From Streptomyces albireticuli (lineage in GTDB: Bacteria; Actinomycetota; Actinomycetes; Streptomycetales; Streptomycetaceae): 64,000 nt of DNA. Positions 17,130-25,773 of this stretch are shown piece after piece. Below the pieces are notes generated by a model. It was not told the DNA's origin. It did no database searches and saw only the letters and a list, made by a program, of their open reading frames with translations. The stretch is from contig NZ_CP021744.1 in NCBI RefSeq assembly GCF_002192455.1, positions 6,109,501-6,173,500 on the forward strand. Direction: 5' to 3'. How positions within the stretch are numbered: the stretch's first letter is position 1; each line of letters starts with the position of its first letter. Both the position numbers and the translations under genes were made by a program.

Positions 17130-17507
17130 GTGAGCATCGACAAGCCGGAGATCGACTTCCCGGACGGCCCGCCTCCGGCCGACCTCGAGATCAAGGACAT
17201 CTGGGAGGGTGACGGCCCCGTCGCCAAGGCCAACCAGATGGTCAAGGTCCACTACGTGGGCGTGGCCTTCTCCACCGGCGAGGAGTTCGACGCGAGCTGG
17301 AACCGCGGCACGCCGCTCCAGTTCCAGCTGGGCGTCGGCCAGGTCATCGCGGGCTGGGACCAGGGTGTCCAGGGCATGAAGGTCGGTGGCCGCCGCAAGC
17401 TGGTCATCCCCGCCCACCTCGCCTACGGCGACCGTGGCGCCGGTAACGCGATCGCCCCGGGCGAGACGCTGATCTTCGTCTGCGACCTGGTCGCCGTGGC
17501 CGGCTGA
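17130..17507 (+). CDS. FKBP-type peptidyl-prolyl cis-trans isomerase
   Basis: A 125-residue single-domain FKBP with the whole active-site set visible: VKVHYVG, the FD of GEEFDASW, QVIAGWDQGVQGMKVGG and AYGDRGAG. No signal peptide, so cytoplasmic. GTG 17130 is preceded by TAGGAG; the frame is open 33 nt upstream without a site. The terminator at 17525-17564 closes the unit. Confidence 0.94.
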   Translation: MSIDKPEIDFPDGPPPADLEIKDIWEGDGPVAKANQMVKVHYVGVAFSTGEEFDASWNRGTPLQFQLGVGQVIAGWDQGVQGMKVGGRRKLVIPAHLAYGDRGAGNAIAPGETLIFVCDLVAVAG

Positions 17508-17524
17508 GGCCTTCGCCACCGCGG

Positions 17525-17564
17525 GCCGGGGGCCCATGCCTGCGGGCATGGGCCCTCGGCTTTT
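17525..17564 (+). terminator. Terminator after the FKBP gene
   Basis: A 16-pair stem (17525-17540 with 17545-17560, one G-T pair), loop TGCG, then TTTT. Confidence 0.85.
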
Positions 17565-17623
17565 GCCAGGGAAGCCTTGAGCGGTACGGTCAACGGTTGA
17601 GAGCACAAGTAGAGAGGGCGTCG

Positions 17624-18624
17624 ATGGCGATTGCCAAGGCCGAGCGGCTGATGAACCTGGCGCTGTGCCTGCTGGGCACCCGCCGACCGCTCAGCAAGCG
17701 GGAGTTGCGGACCTCGATCGAGGCCTATCTGGAGGCCTTCGGTCCGGGGAACGGAGGGGCTTCCGCGCCCTCGGACACCGCGACCGGCAGCGAGGACGCC
17801 TTCAACCGGATGTTCGAGCGCGACAAGGACGACCTGCGCGAGCTCGGGCTGATCATCGAGACGGTCGAGAGCGTCGAGGGCGACATCGGCTACCTCGCCC
17901 GCCGCGACAGCAACCGCCTCCCCCGATCACCCTCGACGTCGAGGAGGCCGCCGCCCTGGGCGTCGCGGCCAAGGTGTGGCAGCAGGCCCGGCTGGCCGGC
18001 GCCGCCAGCGGCGCGCTCCAGAAGCTGCGCGCCGCCGGGATGCCGCTCGCGGAGGACGCGTACGAGGGCCACAGCGCCCTGGAACCGCGGATCCCGGCCC
18101 ATGAGGCCGCCTTCGAGCCCCTGATGCTCGCCGCCCGCGACCGCCGCCCGGTGACCTTCGACTACCGCAAGGCCAACAGCGCCCGCGCCGAGCAGCGCCA
18201 GGTGGAGCCCTGGACCCTGGAGTGCTGGCGGGGCCACTGGTACCTGGCGGGCTGGGACCGCGACCGCGGCGCCGAGCGGGTCTTCCGGCTCTCCCGGATC
18301 ACCGGCCGGGTGCGCTCCCGGGGCATCCCCTTCACCGCCCCCGTGCCCGACCACGTCACCGTCCGCGAGACGGTCGAGACCTGGGCCGGCGAGAACGCCA
18401 CCGGCACGGCCCTGATCAAGGTGCGGGCCGGGCACGGCTATCCGCTGCGCGCCCGCGCGATCGCCACCCGTGACCTCGGTGACGGCTGGGACGAGCTGGA
18501 GATCCCGTCCGGGCACGGCCTGGACGCCTGGCTGGTCGAGTTCGGGCCCGATGTGATCGTCCTCGGACCCGCCGAGCTGCGGGCCGATGTCATCGACCGG
18601 CTGCGCGCCGTGGCCAAGGGCTGA
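17624..18624 (+). pseudogene. pafB: WYL-domain regulator PafB, interrupted by a -1 frameshift
   Basis: PafB with PafC forms the transcription activator of the mycobacterial DNA-damage response. Residues 1-100 (winged helix-turn-helix, MAIAKAERLMNLALCLLG start) are read from 17624; after the C run at 17920-17924 the sequence goes on in another frame (PITLDVEEAAALGVAAKVW) with the WYL domain (about 150-230; PWTLECWRGHWYLAGWD) and the WCX domain to 18624. One extra C gives a 333-residue protein, the family length. As written the first frame stops at 18124. pafC begins 32 bp later. Probably a homopolymer read error, the same kind as in pafA. Confidence 0.88.
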
Positions 18625-18655
18625 CCGAAGCAGAAGGGAACGGTACCGACTTCTC

Positions 18656-19618
18656 ATGGCCGGAAACGCCATTGACCAGACCCGGCGGATGCTGTCGCTG
18701 GTCACCTATCTGCGGGAGCGCCCCGGCGCCCGGGTCGCCGACGTGGCCCGCGCCTTCGGGATCACCGAGGACGAGCTGATCGGCGACCTCGACGTGCTGC
18801 CGATGTGCGGCACCAGCTTCCGCGGCGGTGACCTGCTGGACATCGACACCGACGGCGACCGCATCTGGTGGCACAACCCCGACGCCTCGGGCACCAGCAC
18901 CGGCGAGCCGCTGCGGCTCGCCGCGGACGAGGCGACCGCCCTGCTGGTGGCCGCCCGCGCCGTCGCCACCCTGCCCGGTCTCCGGGAGAGCGACCGGCAG
19001 GCGCTGGTGCGCGCCACCGCCAAGATCGAGACCGCGGCCGGGGACACGGCCGCCGCCAGCTCCCGGCTCTCGGTCACCTTCGAGTCCGAGGGCGGCGTCT
19101 TCGCCGACGTCGACCGGGCAATCTCCGAGCGCCGCCGGGTATGGCTGCGCTACTACTCCCCGGCGCGGGACGAGCTCACCGAGCGCGAGGTGGACCCGAT
19201 CCGGCTGTTCGCCGTCGGCCACACCTACATGGAGGCGTGGTGCCGCCTGTCGGAGGCGCGGCGCACCTTCCGCCTGGACCGGGTGGCCGAGATCCGGCTC
19301 CTGGACGAGCGCTCCGACCCGCCGCCCGTCGAGCCGCGCGACCTGTCGGAGGGGCTGGTGCAGCCCGCCGCCGAGGACCCGGAGGTCGTGGTCGAGGTCG
19401 GGCCGGGCGGGCGCTGGGTCGCCGAGTACTACCCGCACGACAGCGCCGAGGAGCTGGCCGACGGCGGTCTGCGGATCACACTGCGCACCCCCGACCCGGC
19501 CTCCCTGCGCCGGCTGGCCCTGCGGCTGGGCCGGGACGGCCGGATCGTCACCCCGCCGGAGCTGGCGGAGAGCGCCAGGGACGCGGCCCGCGAGGCCCTC
19601 GCGGCCTACGGCGAGTGA
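18656..19618 (+). CDS. pafC: WYL-domain regulator PafC
   Basis: A 320-residue partner of PafB: winged helix (about 1-65), WYL domain (about 140-220, with DPIRLFAVGHTYMEAWC) and C-terminal WCX domain. The WYL sequence is RLFAVGHTYME, so the name-giving W-Y-L is degenerate, usual for PafC. ATG 18656 preceded by AGAAGGGAACGG. It follows pafB with 31 bp and overlaps the next small gene by 4 bp (GTGA), so all three are co-transcribed. Confidence 0.93.
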   Translation: MAGNAIDQTRRMLSLVTYLRERPGARVADVARAFGITEDELIGDLDVLPMCGTSFRGGDLLDIDTDGDRIWWHNPDASGTSTGEPLRLAADEATALLVAARAVATLPGLRESDRQALVRATAKIETAAGDTAAASSRLSVTFESEGGVFADVDRAISERRRVWLRYYSPARDELTEREVDPIRLFAVGHTYMEAWCRLSEARRTFRLDRVAEIRLLDERSDPPPVEPRDLSEGLVQPAAEDPEVVVEVGPGGRWVAEYYPHDSAEELADGGLRITLRTPDPASLRRLALRLGRDGRIVTPPELAESARDAAREALAAYGE

Positions 19619-19869
19619 GCGGGGGAGCGGTGGAGGCGCGCACCACGGTCGCGGCCGTCTTCAAGGCGGCCTGCCCCGACTGCCGGGGGCGCTTCGAGCT
19701 GGCCGCGGGCGCGCTGCGGCTCGCCATCGGGGCCAGCCACCGCACCACCTTCTACTCGTTCACCTGCCCCGACTGCGGGGCCTCGGTCCGCAAGCCGGCG
19801 GGGGAGCGGATCGTGGAGCTCCTCACCGGCGGCGGGGTGAGCACGCTCCGGCTGCACTCGTCGGTGTGA
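19615..19869 (+). CDS. Small zinc-ribbon-like protein, unknown function
   Basis: An 84-residue basic-to-neutral protein with two CPDC knuckles (CPDCRGRF about 19-26, CPDCGASV about 51-58), the four-cysteine pattern of a zinc ribbon. The GTG at 19615 overlaps the pafC stop as GTGA, which favours translational coupling; a GTG at 19630 in the same frame is the alternative, but its ribosome site is too close. It forms the third gene of the pafB-pafC unit. No function recognised. Confidence 0.72.
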   Translation: MSGGAVEARTTVAAVFKAACPDCRGRFELAAGALRLAIGASHRTTFYSFTCPDCGASVRKPAGERIVELLTGGGVSTLRLHSSV

Positions 19870-19888
19870 CGCGGTGAGGGGCCGCCGG

Positions 19889-19918
19889 GGCCGGCCCGCC
19901 GGTGTCCCCGGGCCGGCC
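19889..19918 (+). terminator. Possible terminator after the pafBC unit
   Basis: A 9-bp perfect stem (19889-19897 with 19910-19918), 12-nt loop, no T tract. After it, 19919-20124 holds no gene; it contains an AT-richer, pyrimidine-rich patch near 19980-20080. Confidence 0.4.
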
Positions 19919-20124
19919 GTGAGCCCTCCCGGGACCCTCCACGGACCGTCACCCTCGTGCCACCCGTTGGTGCCGACCGCGCGATCCGCCCCGGAATATT
20001 CCATTCCGACCGCTTGTTTCGGCCAATTTCGCCGCGTTCTTCGGTCTCTTTCCGCCTTTTTCCGGTCGTCTCCCATGTCGCGCCTGTCCCCTCCCGCCTC
20101 GCTCCTGTCCCCCTCCAGCCCCGA

Positions 20125-20130
20125 TAGGCT
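20125..20130 (+). promoter_or_regulatory. -10 hexamer TAGGCT (leaderless)
   Basis: TAGGCT ends exactly 6 nt before the ATG at 20137. There is no Shine-Dalgarno. Confidence 0.5.
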
Positions 20131-20136
20131 CGCTCC

Positions 20137-20343
20137 ATGTTCTGGCCCATGCTCGCCATCGCCCTCGCCTTCAGCGGCATCGCCGTGCTCGGCGTCCTCG
20201 CCGTCCGGGTCCTGGTGGAGGTGCGGAGGCTGGCCGCACAGGTGTCCGAGAGCTCGCGGCGGATCACCCGCGCCGCCGAGGACCTCGAACGGGCCGCGAC
20301 GCCGCTCGCCGCGCAGGCCGCGCACACCCTGCGACAGGACTGA
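20137..20343 (+). CDS. Small single-pass membrane protein, unknown function
   Basis: A 68-residue protein: one N-terminal transmembrane helix (MFWPMLAIALAFSGIAVLG, about 3-27) and a cytoplasmic amphipathic helix rich in Arg, Glu and Ala to the end. It lies between pafBC and tatA in the same direction. It has the shape of a Tat-A-like or bacteriocin-immunity-like protein but no TatA motif (no FG hinge). Short, so the call rests on the hydrophobic profile and the promoter spacing. Confidence 0.7.
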   Translation: MFWPMLAIALAFSGIAVLGVLAVRVLVEVRRLAAQVSESSRRITRAAEDLERAATPLAAQAAHTLRQD

Positions 20344-20606
20344 TCAGGGGCTGATCGGGAGGCGGTCAGCGGGCGTCACGAAACCCGACAAGCTCGGGCA
20401 CAGTCTTTCCTGGGCCCAAGGGGCGGGCGGTACGCTGTTTCGGGTGACCCTGCTGACGAAGCGGAGGGTCGCATCGGGAGTACGCACAGGGATTGCCCCG
20501 CGTTTACCCCTGCGCGTTACGATCGCTGCCGTACGACTGATGGACAAATGTCCGATCGGTCGGGCAGCACCCACACCCATGCCGCTTCGGTGAGAAGGTT
20601 ACGCAT

Positions 20607-20888
20607 ATGTTCGGAAGGCTCGGCGCCCCCGAGATCATTCTTATTCTCGTCGTCATCGTCCTGCTGTTCGGTGCGAAGAAGCTTCCGGACATGGCCCGCT
20701 CCCTCGGCAAGTCCGCCCGGATCCTCAAGAGCGAGGCCAAGGCCATGAAGTCCGAGGGCCAGGACAACGCCTCCGCCCCGGCCGACCCGCCGGCCTCCAC
20801 CACGCCCCGTACGATCAAGGCCGCTCCCGGTGATGTCACCGGTGCCCGCCCGGTGACCGAGCCGAGCGACCGCACCACGCAGCACTGA
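20607..20888 (+). CDS. tatA: Twin-arginine translocase subunit TatA
   Basis: A 93-residue TatA/E: short N-terminus, transmembrane helix (PEIILILVVIVLLFG, about 8-22), the Phe-Gly hinge, amphipathic helix (KKLPDMARSLGKSARILKSEAKAMK) and a disordered tail. Forms the protein-conducting pore with TatC. ATG preceded by GAGAAGG. Upstream 20344-20606 holds no gene; a small palindrome GGACAAATGTCC lies at 20542-20553. Confidence 0.95.
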   Translation: MFGRLGAPEIILILVVIVLLFGAKKLPDMARSLGKSARILKSEAKAMKSEGQDNASAPADPPASTTPRTIKAAPGDVTGARPVTEPSDRTTQH

Positions 20889-20971
20889 GCAGCGATACAG
20901 ACCCAGCACTGACCGAGGGATCGGGCCGGCCGTCCTTGGCGTCCGCCTGCCGCACGAGATAGGGACGTGGG

Positions 20972-21898
20972 TTGCTCAAGTCTGCCCGCAAGAAGGAGAA
21001 GGACCCCGAGGGGCGGATGCCGCTCGCGGAGCACCTGCGGGAACTGCGGAACCGCCTGGCGAAGGCGGTGCTGGCCATCGTCGTGGTCGCACTCCTCGCC
21101 GCGTTCTACAACACGCAGCTCATGGACTTCCTGTCCAGCCCCGTTCCCAAGTGCCCCGACCGTGACCTGGCCCAGAGTCACGGCGGCAACTGCGCGGTCC
21201 TGACGTTCAACTCCTTGGGAGCGCCGTTCGGGACGGTCGTGAAGGTGTGCCTGCTCGCGGGCGTCACGATCTCCTCCCCGGTCTGGCTCTACCAGCTGTG
21301 GGCGTTCCTCGCTCCCGGTCTGCACAAGAACGAGAAGAAGTACACGGTCGCCTTCGTGGCGACGGCCGCTCCCCTCTTCGTCGCGGGCGCCTACCTCGCC
21401 TACCTGATCATGCCGACCAGCATGCGGGTGCTGCTCAGCATCACCCCGGAGACCGCGGCCAACACCCTCAGCCTGAACGACATCCTCGACTTCACGGTCC
21501 GGATGATCCTGGTCTTCGGCCTGGCCTTCGAGCTGCCGCTGATACTCGTCATGATGAACATGGTCGGCATGGTCACCGGCAAGACCATGGCCACCTGGTG
21601 GCGCGGCGTCGTGATGGGCATCTTCGTCTTCGGCGCGATCGCCACGCCCAGCACCGACCCGTTCGGCATGTGCATCCTGGCCGTCCCGATCATCATCCTG
21701 TACTTCGGGGCCGTCGGGTTCTCCCTCCTCAACGACAAGCGGCGCGCGCGGAACAACCCCGACGCCCTGCTCGACGACGACGAGGCCGCCCCGCTGGACC
21801 TCGCCCCGCAGCCGCTCGGCGACTCCGAGCCGATGCCCGCCCTCACCGACCGGGCCGACCGCGGCGCCCGACGCAACGGCTACGACGACGTCACCTGA
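20972..21898 (+). CDS. tatC: Twin-arginine translocase subunit TatC
   Basis: A 308-residue polytopic receptor for twin-arginine signal peptides. N-terminal motif with MPLAEHLRELRNR and Glu in the first cytoplasmic segment, six transmembrane helices, then a C-terminal cytoplasmic tail of about 60 acidic residues. The start is TTG 20972; no ATG or GTG with a ribosome site lies nearby, and AGGGACG stands just before it. tatA-tatC order is standard; TatB is not here. A Tat cargo is present in this window (GHL10 protein at 61492). Confidence 0.94.
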   Translation: MLKSARKKEKDPEGRMPLAEHLRELRNRLAKAVLAIVVVALLAAFYNTQLMDFLSSPVPKCPDRDLAQSHGGNCAVLTFNSLGAPFGTVVKVCLLAGVTISSPVWLYQLWAFLAPGLHKNEKKYTVAFVATAAPLFVAGAYLAYLIMPTSMRVLLSITPETAANTLSLNDILDFTVRMILVFGLAFELPLILVMMNMVGMVTGKTMATWWRGVVMGIFVFGAIATPSTDPFGMCILAVPIIILYFGAVGFSLLNDKRRARNNPDALLDDDEAAPLDLAPQPLGDSEPMPALTDRADRGARRNGYDDVT

Positions 21899-21912
21899 CC
21901 CCGGCCTGACGC

Positions 21913-21940
21913 CCCGCCGGACCCGATAGGGTCCGGCGGG
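21913..21940 (+). terminator. Terminator of tatC overlapping the next promoter
   Basis: 12-bp perfect stem (21913-21924 with 21929-21940), loop GATA. Its right arm contains the TAGGGT hexamer and the first base of the next start codon. Confidence 0.6.
21927..21932 (+). promoter_or_regulatory. -10 hexamer TAGGGT of the lipid kinase gene (leaderless)
   Basis: TAGGGT ends 7 nt before the GTG start at 21940. Confidence 0.45.
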
Positions 21941-22833
21941 TGACCAGCGACATCACCCTCTTCGTCAACCCGACGGCAGGCCGCGGCCGGGGCGCGAGCG
22001 CCACCCAGCCCGCGGCCCGGGTGCTGCGCGACGCCGGGTTCACCGTCCGTACGGTCCTGGGCGAGAACGCCGCCGACGCCCTGCGCCGGGCCCGGGAAGC
22101 GGTCGCCGGGGGCACCGGCGCCCTGATAGCCGTCGGCGGCGACGGAATGACCTCCCTCGCCCTCCAGGCCGTCGCCGGGACCCCGACCCCGCTCGGCGTG
22201 GTGGCCGTCGGCACCGGCAACGACTTCGCCCGCGCGGCGGGCCTGCCCGTACGCGACCCGGCGGCCGCCGGGCGGCTGATCGCCGGATCGCTGAAAGGGG
22301 ACGGCGGCCGCCCCGTCGACCTCGGCCTGGCCGGCGGCACCTACTTCGGCACGGTCCTCGCCTCCGGCTTCGACTCCCGCGTCAACGACCGCGGCAACCG
22401 CATGCGCTTCCCCACCGGCCGGCTGCGCTACGACGCGGCGCTGGTCGCGGAGCTGGCCGCCCTGCGGCCCGTCCCCTACCGGATCACCCTCGACGACGGG
22501 CCCGAGCTGGCCGTCGAGGCGACGCTCGTCGCCGTCGGCAACGGCACCTCCTACGGCGGCGGCATGCGCATCTGCGCGGGCGCCCGCATGGACGACGGCC
22601 TCTTCGACGTCACCGTCGTCGGCGCCTGCCGCCGCACCACCCTGCTCAAGGTCTTCCCCAAGGTGTACCGGGGCACCCACCTCACGCATCCCGCCGTCAC
22701 GGTCCACCGCGCGGCGAAGGTGACCCTCGCCGCGGACGGCGTCACCGGCTACGCCGACGGCGAGCCGCTCGGCCCGCTGCCGCTCACGGCCCGCACCGTG
22801 CCGGGCGCCGTGCGCCTGCTGGGAGCCGCATAA
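21940..22833 (+). CDS. Diacylglycerol/sphingosine kinase-family lipid kinase
   Basis: A 297-residue DAGK-catalytic protein, also seen as NAD kinase-like fold. N-terminal nucleotide domain starts FVNPTAGRGRG; the P-loop-like GGDGMTSLALQ and GTGNDFAR motifs are the kinase signature; C-terminal lipid-binding beta domain ends with DGVTGYADGEPLG. Phosphorylates a lipid such as diacylglycerol in the inner leaflet; substrate not determined. GTG start, leaderless. Next to helY as in mycobacteria. Confidence 0.9.
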   Translation: MTSDITLFVNPTAGRGRGASATQPAARVLRDAGFTVRTVLGENAADALRRAREAVAGGTGALIAVGGDGMTSLALQAVAGTPTPLGVVAVGTGNDFARAAGLPVRDPAAAGRLIAGSLKGDGGRPVDLGLAGGTYFGTVLASGFDSRVNDRGNRMRFPTGRLRYDAALVAELAALRPVPYRITLDDGPELAVEATLVAVGNGTSYGGGMRICAGARMDDGLFDVTVVGACRRTTLLKVFPKVYRGTHLTHPAVTVHRAAKVTLAADGVTGYADGEPLGPLPLTARTVPGAVRLLGAA

Positions 22834-22861
22834 AGATCGGGTGGCTGTCGGAGGTCCCCGG

Positions 22862-22867
22862 TAGGCT
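22862..22867 (+). promoter_or_regulatory. -10 hexamer TAGGCT of helY
   Basis: TAGGCT ends 10 nt before the helY ATG. No Shine-Dalgarno. Confidence 0.4.
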
Positions 22868-22877
22868 CGTACACAAG

Positions 22878-25703
22878 ATGACCGACGACATGTCCCCTGC
22901 TGAGCGCTACGCCCTGTCGAGGGTGCGCGCCGCCGAGCAGGCCACCGCGCTCGCTCCCTTCCGCGAGATGTACGAATTCGAGCTCGACCCCTTCCAGATA
23001 GAGGCGTGCAAGGCCCTGGAAGCCGGGAAGGGCGTGCTGGTCGCGGCGCCGACCGGATCCGGCAAGACCATCGTGGGCGAGTTCGCCGTCCACCTGGCCC
23101 TCACCCAGGGCCGCAAGTGCTTCTACACCACGCCCATCAAGGCGCTGTCGAACCAGAAGTACAGCGATCTCGTCAAGCGCTACGGCGCCGACAAGGTCGG
23201 CCTGCTGACCGGCGACAACAGCGTCAACGCCGACGCCCCGGTGCTCGTGATGACCACCGAGGTCCTGCGCAACATGCTCTACGCCGGCTCCCAGGCGCTG
23301 ATCGGCCTCGGCCACGTGGTCATGGACGAGGTGCACTACCTCTCCGACCGCTTCCGCGGCGCCGTCTGGGAAGAGGTGATCATCCACCTCCCCGAGTCGG
23401 TGACGCTGGTCTCCCTCTCCGCCACCGTCTCCAACGCCGAGGAGTTCGGCGACTGGCTGGACACCGTGCGCGGCGACACCGAGGTGATCGTCTCCGAGCA
23501 CCGGCCCGTGCCGCTGTGGCAGCACGTCCTGGCCGGCCGCCGGATGTACGACCTCTTCGAGGAGAAGAGCGGCGGGCAGGGCACCCCCGGTACCGGCCGC
23601 CGCGAGGTCAACCCCGACCTGGTGCGGCTGGCCCGGATGGAGAACAGCCGGCCCTTCGGCGGCCGGGACAAGCGGCGCGGGAACCTCCGCGAGGCCGACC
23701 GCGAGCGCGAGCGGCGCCAGCGCAGCAGGATCTGGACGCCGAGCCGGGTGGAGGTCATCGAGCGGCTCGACGCCGAGGGCCTGCTGCCAGCGATCACCTT
23801 CATCTTCAGCCGCGCGGGCTGCGAGGCCGCCGTCCAGCAGTGCATGTACGCGGGCCTGCGGCTCAACGACACCGAGGCCCGCGCGCGGGTCCGGGAGATC
23901 GTCGAGGAGCGCACCGCCTCGATCCCCGACGAGGACCTGCACGTCCTCGGCTACTTCGAGTGGCTGGAGGGCCTGGAGCGCGGCATCGCCGCCCACCACG
24001 CCGGCATGCTGCCGACCTTCAAGGAGGTCGTGGAGGAGCTCTTCGTCAAGGGCCTGGTCAAGGCCGTCTTCGCCACCGAGACGCTGGCGCTCGGCATCAA
24101 CATGCCCGCCCGCTCGGTGGTCCTGGAGAAGCTCGTCAAGTGGAACGGCGAGCAGCACGCCGACATCACCCCCGGCGAGTACACCCAGCTGACGGGCCGC
24201 GCCGGCCGCCGCGGCATCGACGTCGAGGGCCACGCGGTGGTGCTGTGGCAGCGCGCCATGGACCCGGGCGCCCTCGCGGGCCTGGCGGGCACGCGCACGT
24301 ACCCGCTGCGCTCCAGCTTCAAGCCGTCGTACAACATGGCGGTCAATCTGGTCTCGCAGTTCGGCCGGCACCGCTCCCGGGAGCTCCTGGAGACCTCCTT
24401 CGCGCAGTTCCAGGCCGACAAGTCGGTCGTCGGGATCTCCCGGCAGGTCCAGAAGAACGAGGAGGGCCTGGCGGGCTACCGCGAGGCCGTCACCTGCCAC
24501 CTCGGCGACTTCGAGGAGTACGCCCGGCTCCGCCGCGAGCTCAAGGACCGCGAGACCGAGCTGGCCAAGCAGGGCGCGACGCAGCGCCGGGCCGCCGCGG
24601 CGGCGGCGCTGGAGCGGCTCAAGCCCGGCGACGTCATCCACGTGCCCACGGGCAAGTTCGCCGGCCTGGCCCTGGTCCTCGACCCCGGCCTGCCCGCCGG
24701 CCGCACCGACCGGCACCGCCGCCCCGACCCGCAGGACGGGCCGCGCCCGCTGGTGCTCACCGCCGAGCGGCAGGTCAAGCGGCTCGCCGCGATCGACTTC
24801 CCGGTCCCGGTCGAGGCCCTGGAGCGGATGCGGATCCCCAAGTCCTTCAACCCCCGCTCCCCGCAGTCCCGCCGCGACCTCGCCTCCGCGCTGCGCACCA
24901 AGGCCGGGCACATCGAGCCCGAGCGGCACCGCAAGTCCCGCGCCGCCGCGGCCGACGACACCGAGATCACCCGGCTGCGCACGGCCATCCGCGCACACCC
25001 CTGCCACGGCTGCGACGAGCGCGAGGACCACGCCCGCTGGGCCGAGCGCTACCAGCGGCTGCTGCGCGACACCCGGCAGCTGGAGCGGCGCATCGAGGGG
25101 CGTACGAACACCATCGCCCGCACCTTCGACCGGATCTGCGCGCTCCTGACCGACCTGGACTACCTCCGGGACGGCGAGGTGACCGAGGACGGCAAGCGGC
25201 TCGCGCGGCTCTACGGCGAGCTGGACCTGCTGGCCTCCGAGTGCCTGCGCGAGGGCGTCTGGGACGGCCTCAAGCCGGCCGAGCTCGCGGCCTGCGCCTC
25301 CGCGCTGGTCTTCGAGGCGCGGGCGGCCGACGACGCGGCGCCGCCGAAGCTCCCCACGGGCCCGGCGAAGGACGCGCTCGGCGAGATGGTCCGCATCTGG
25401 GGCCGGCTCGACGCCCTGGAGGAGGAGCACAAGATCAACCAGGCCGAGGGCGTCGGCCAGCGCGAGCCGGACCTCGGCTTCGCCTGGCCCGCCTTCCGCT
25501 GGGCGTCCGGCCACGGCCTGGACGAGGTGCTCCGCGAGATCGAGATGCCCGCCGGCGACTTCGTCCGCTGGTGCAAGCAGCTCATCGACGTCCTCGGCCA
25601 GATCGCGGCGGCGGCCCCGGCCGGCAGCCCGGTCGCCCGGAACGCCCGTAAGGCCGTCGACGGCCTGCTGCGCGGTGTCGTCGCGTACTCCTCGGTGGGC
25701 TGA
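22878..25703 (+). CDS. helY: Ski2-like DExH helicase HelY
   Basis: A 941-residue superfamily 2 helicase of the Ski2/Mtr4 type. Q-motif region FELDPFQIEA, Walker A 58-64 (APTGSGKT), DEVH at 150-153, SATVSN, then the second RecA domain with QLTGRAGRRGID, followed by winged helix, helical bundle and a C-terminal DSHCT domain. An unusual insertion of about 60 basic residues (RRQRSRIW region) lies between the RecA domains, typical for actinobacterial HelY. Acts on RNA or DNA; in mycobacteria the gene lies beside tatC as here. Closes the pafBC-tat-helY block with a strong terminator. Confidence 0.95.
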   Translation: MTDDMSPAERYALSRVRAAEQATALAPFREMYEFELDPFQIEACKALEAGKGVLVAAPTGSGKTIVGEFAVHLALTQGRKCFYTTPIKALSNQKYSDLVKRYGADKVGLLTGDNSVNADAPVLVMTTEVLRNMLYAGSQALIGLGHVVMDEVHYLSDRFRGAVWEEVIIHLPESVTLVSLSATVSNAEEFGDWLDTVRGDTEVIVSEHRPVPLWQHVLAGRRMYDLFEEKSGGQGTPGTGRREVNPDLVRLARMENSRPFGGRDKRRGNLREADRERERRQRSRIWTPSRVEVIERLDAEGLLPAITFIFSRAGCEAAVQQCMYAGLRLNDTEARARVREIVEERTASIPDEDLHVLGYFEWLEGLERGIAAHHAGMLPTFKEVVEELFVKGLVKAVFATETLALGINMPARSVVLEKLVKWNGEQHADITPGEYTQLTGRAGRRGIDVEGHAVVLWQRAMDPGALAGLAGTRTYPLRSSFKPSYNMAVNLVSQFGRHRSRELLETSFAQFQADKSVVGISRQVQKNEEGLAGYREAVTCHLGDFEEYARLRRELKDRETELAKQGATQRRAAAAAALERLKPGDVIHVPTGKFAGLALVLDPGLPAGRTDRHRRPDPQDGPRPLVLTAERQVKRLAAIDFPVPVEALERMRIPKSFNPRSPQSRRDLASALRTKAGHIEPERHRKSRAAAADDTEITRLRTAIRAHPCHGCDEREDHARWAERYQRLLRDTRQLERRIEGRTNTIARTFDRICALLTDLDYLRDGEVTEDGKRLARLYGELDLLASECLREGVWDGLKPAELAACASALVFEARAADDAAPPKLPTGPAKDALGEMVRIWGRLDALEEEHKINQAEGVGQREPDLGFAWPAFRWASGHGLDEVLREIEMPAGDFVRWCKQLIDVLGQIAAAAPAGSPVARNARKAVDGLLRGVVAYSSVG

Positions 25704-25722
25704 CGGCTCGTCAGGCATACGG

Positions 25723-25756
25723 AGAGCCCGTCCCGCGGTGTGCGGGACGGGCTCTT
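25723..25756 (+). terminator. Bidirectional terminator after helY
   Basis: A 14-bp perfect stem (GAGCCCGTCCCGC and its complement plus one A-T pair), 5-nt loop, then TCTTCC. It lies between helY (+) and the convergent secreted-protein gene (-). Confidence 0.8.
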
Positions 25757-25773
25757 CCGTCATGCGGAGGGTG

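Noticed and set aside
22749..25763. Open frame of about 1,000 codons on the minus strand across helY
   Set aside because: Third-position G/C bias leaves the complementary frame open. The plus strand encodes a complete helicase with all motifs, while the minus frame has low-complexity Leu/Ala/Gly/Arg composition and no ribosome site. Similar shadows at 29532-31490, 53693-56068 and 14705-16288 were rejected for the same reason.
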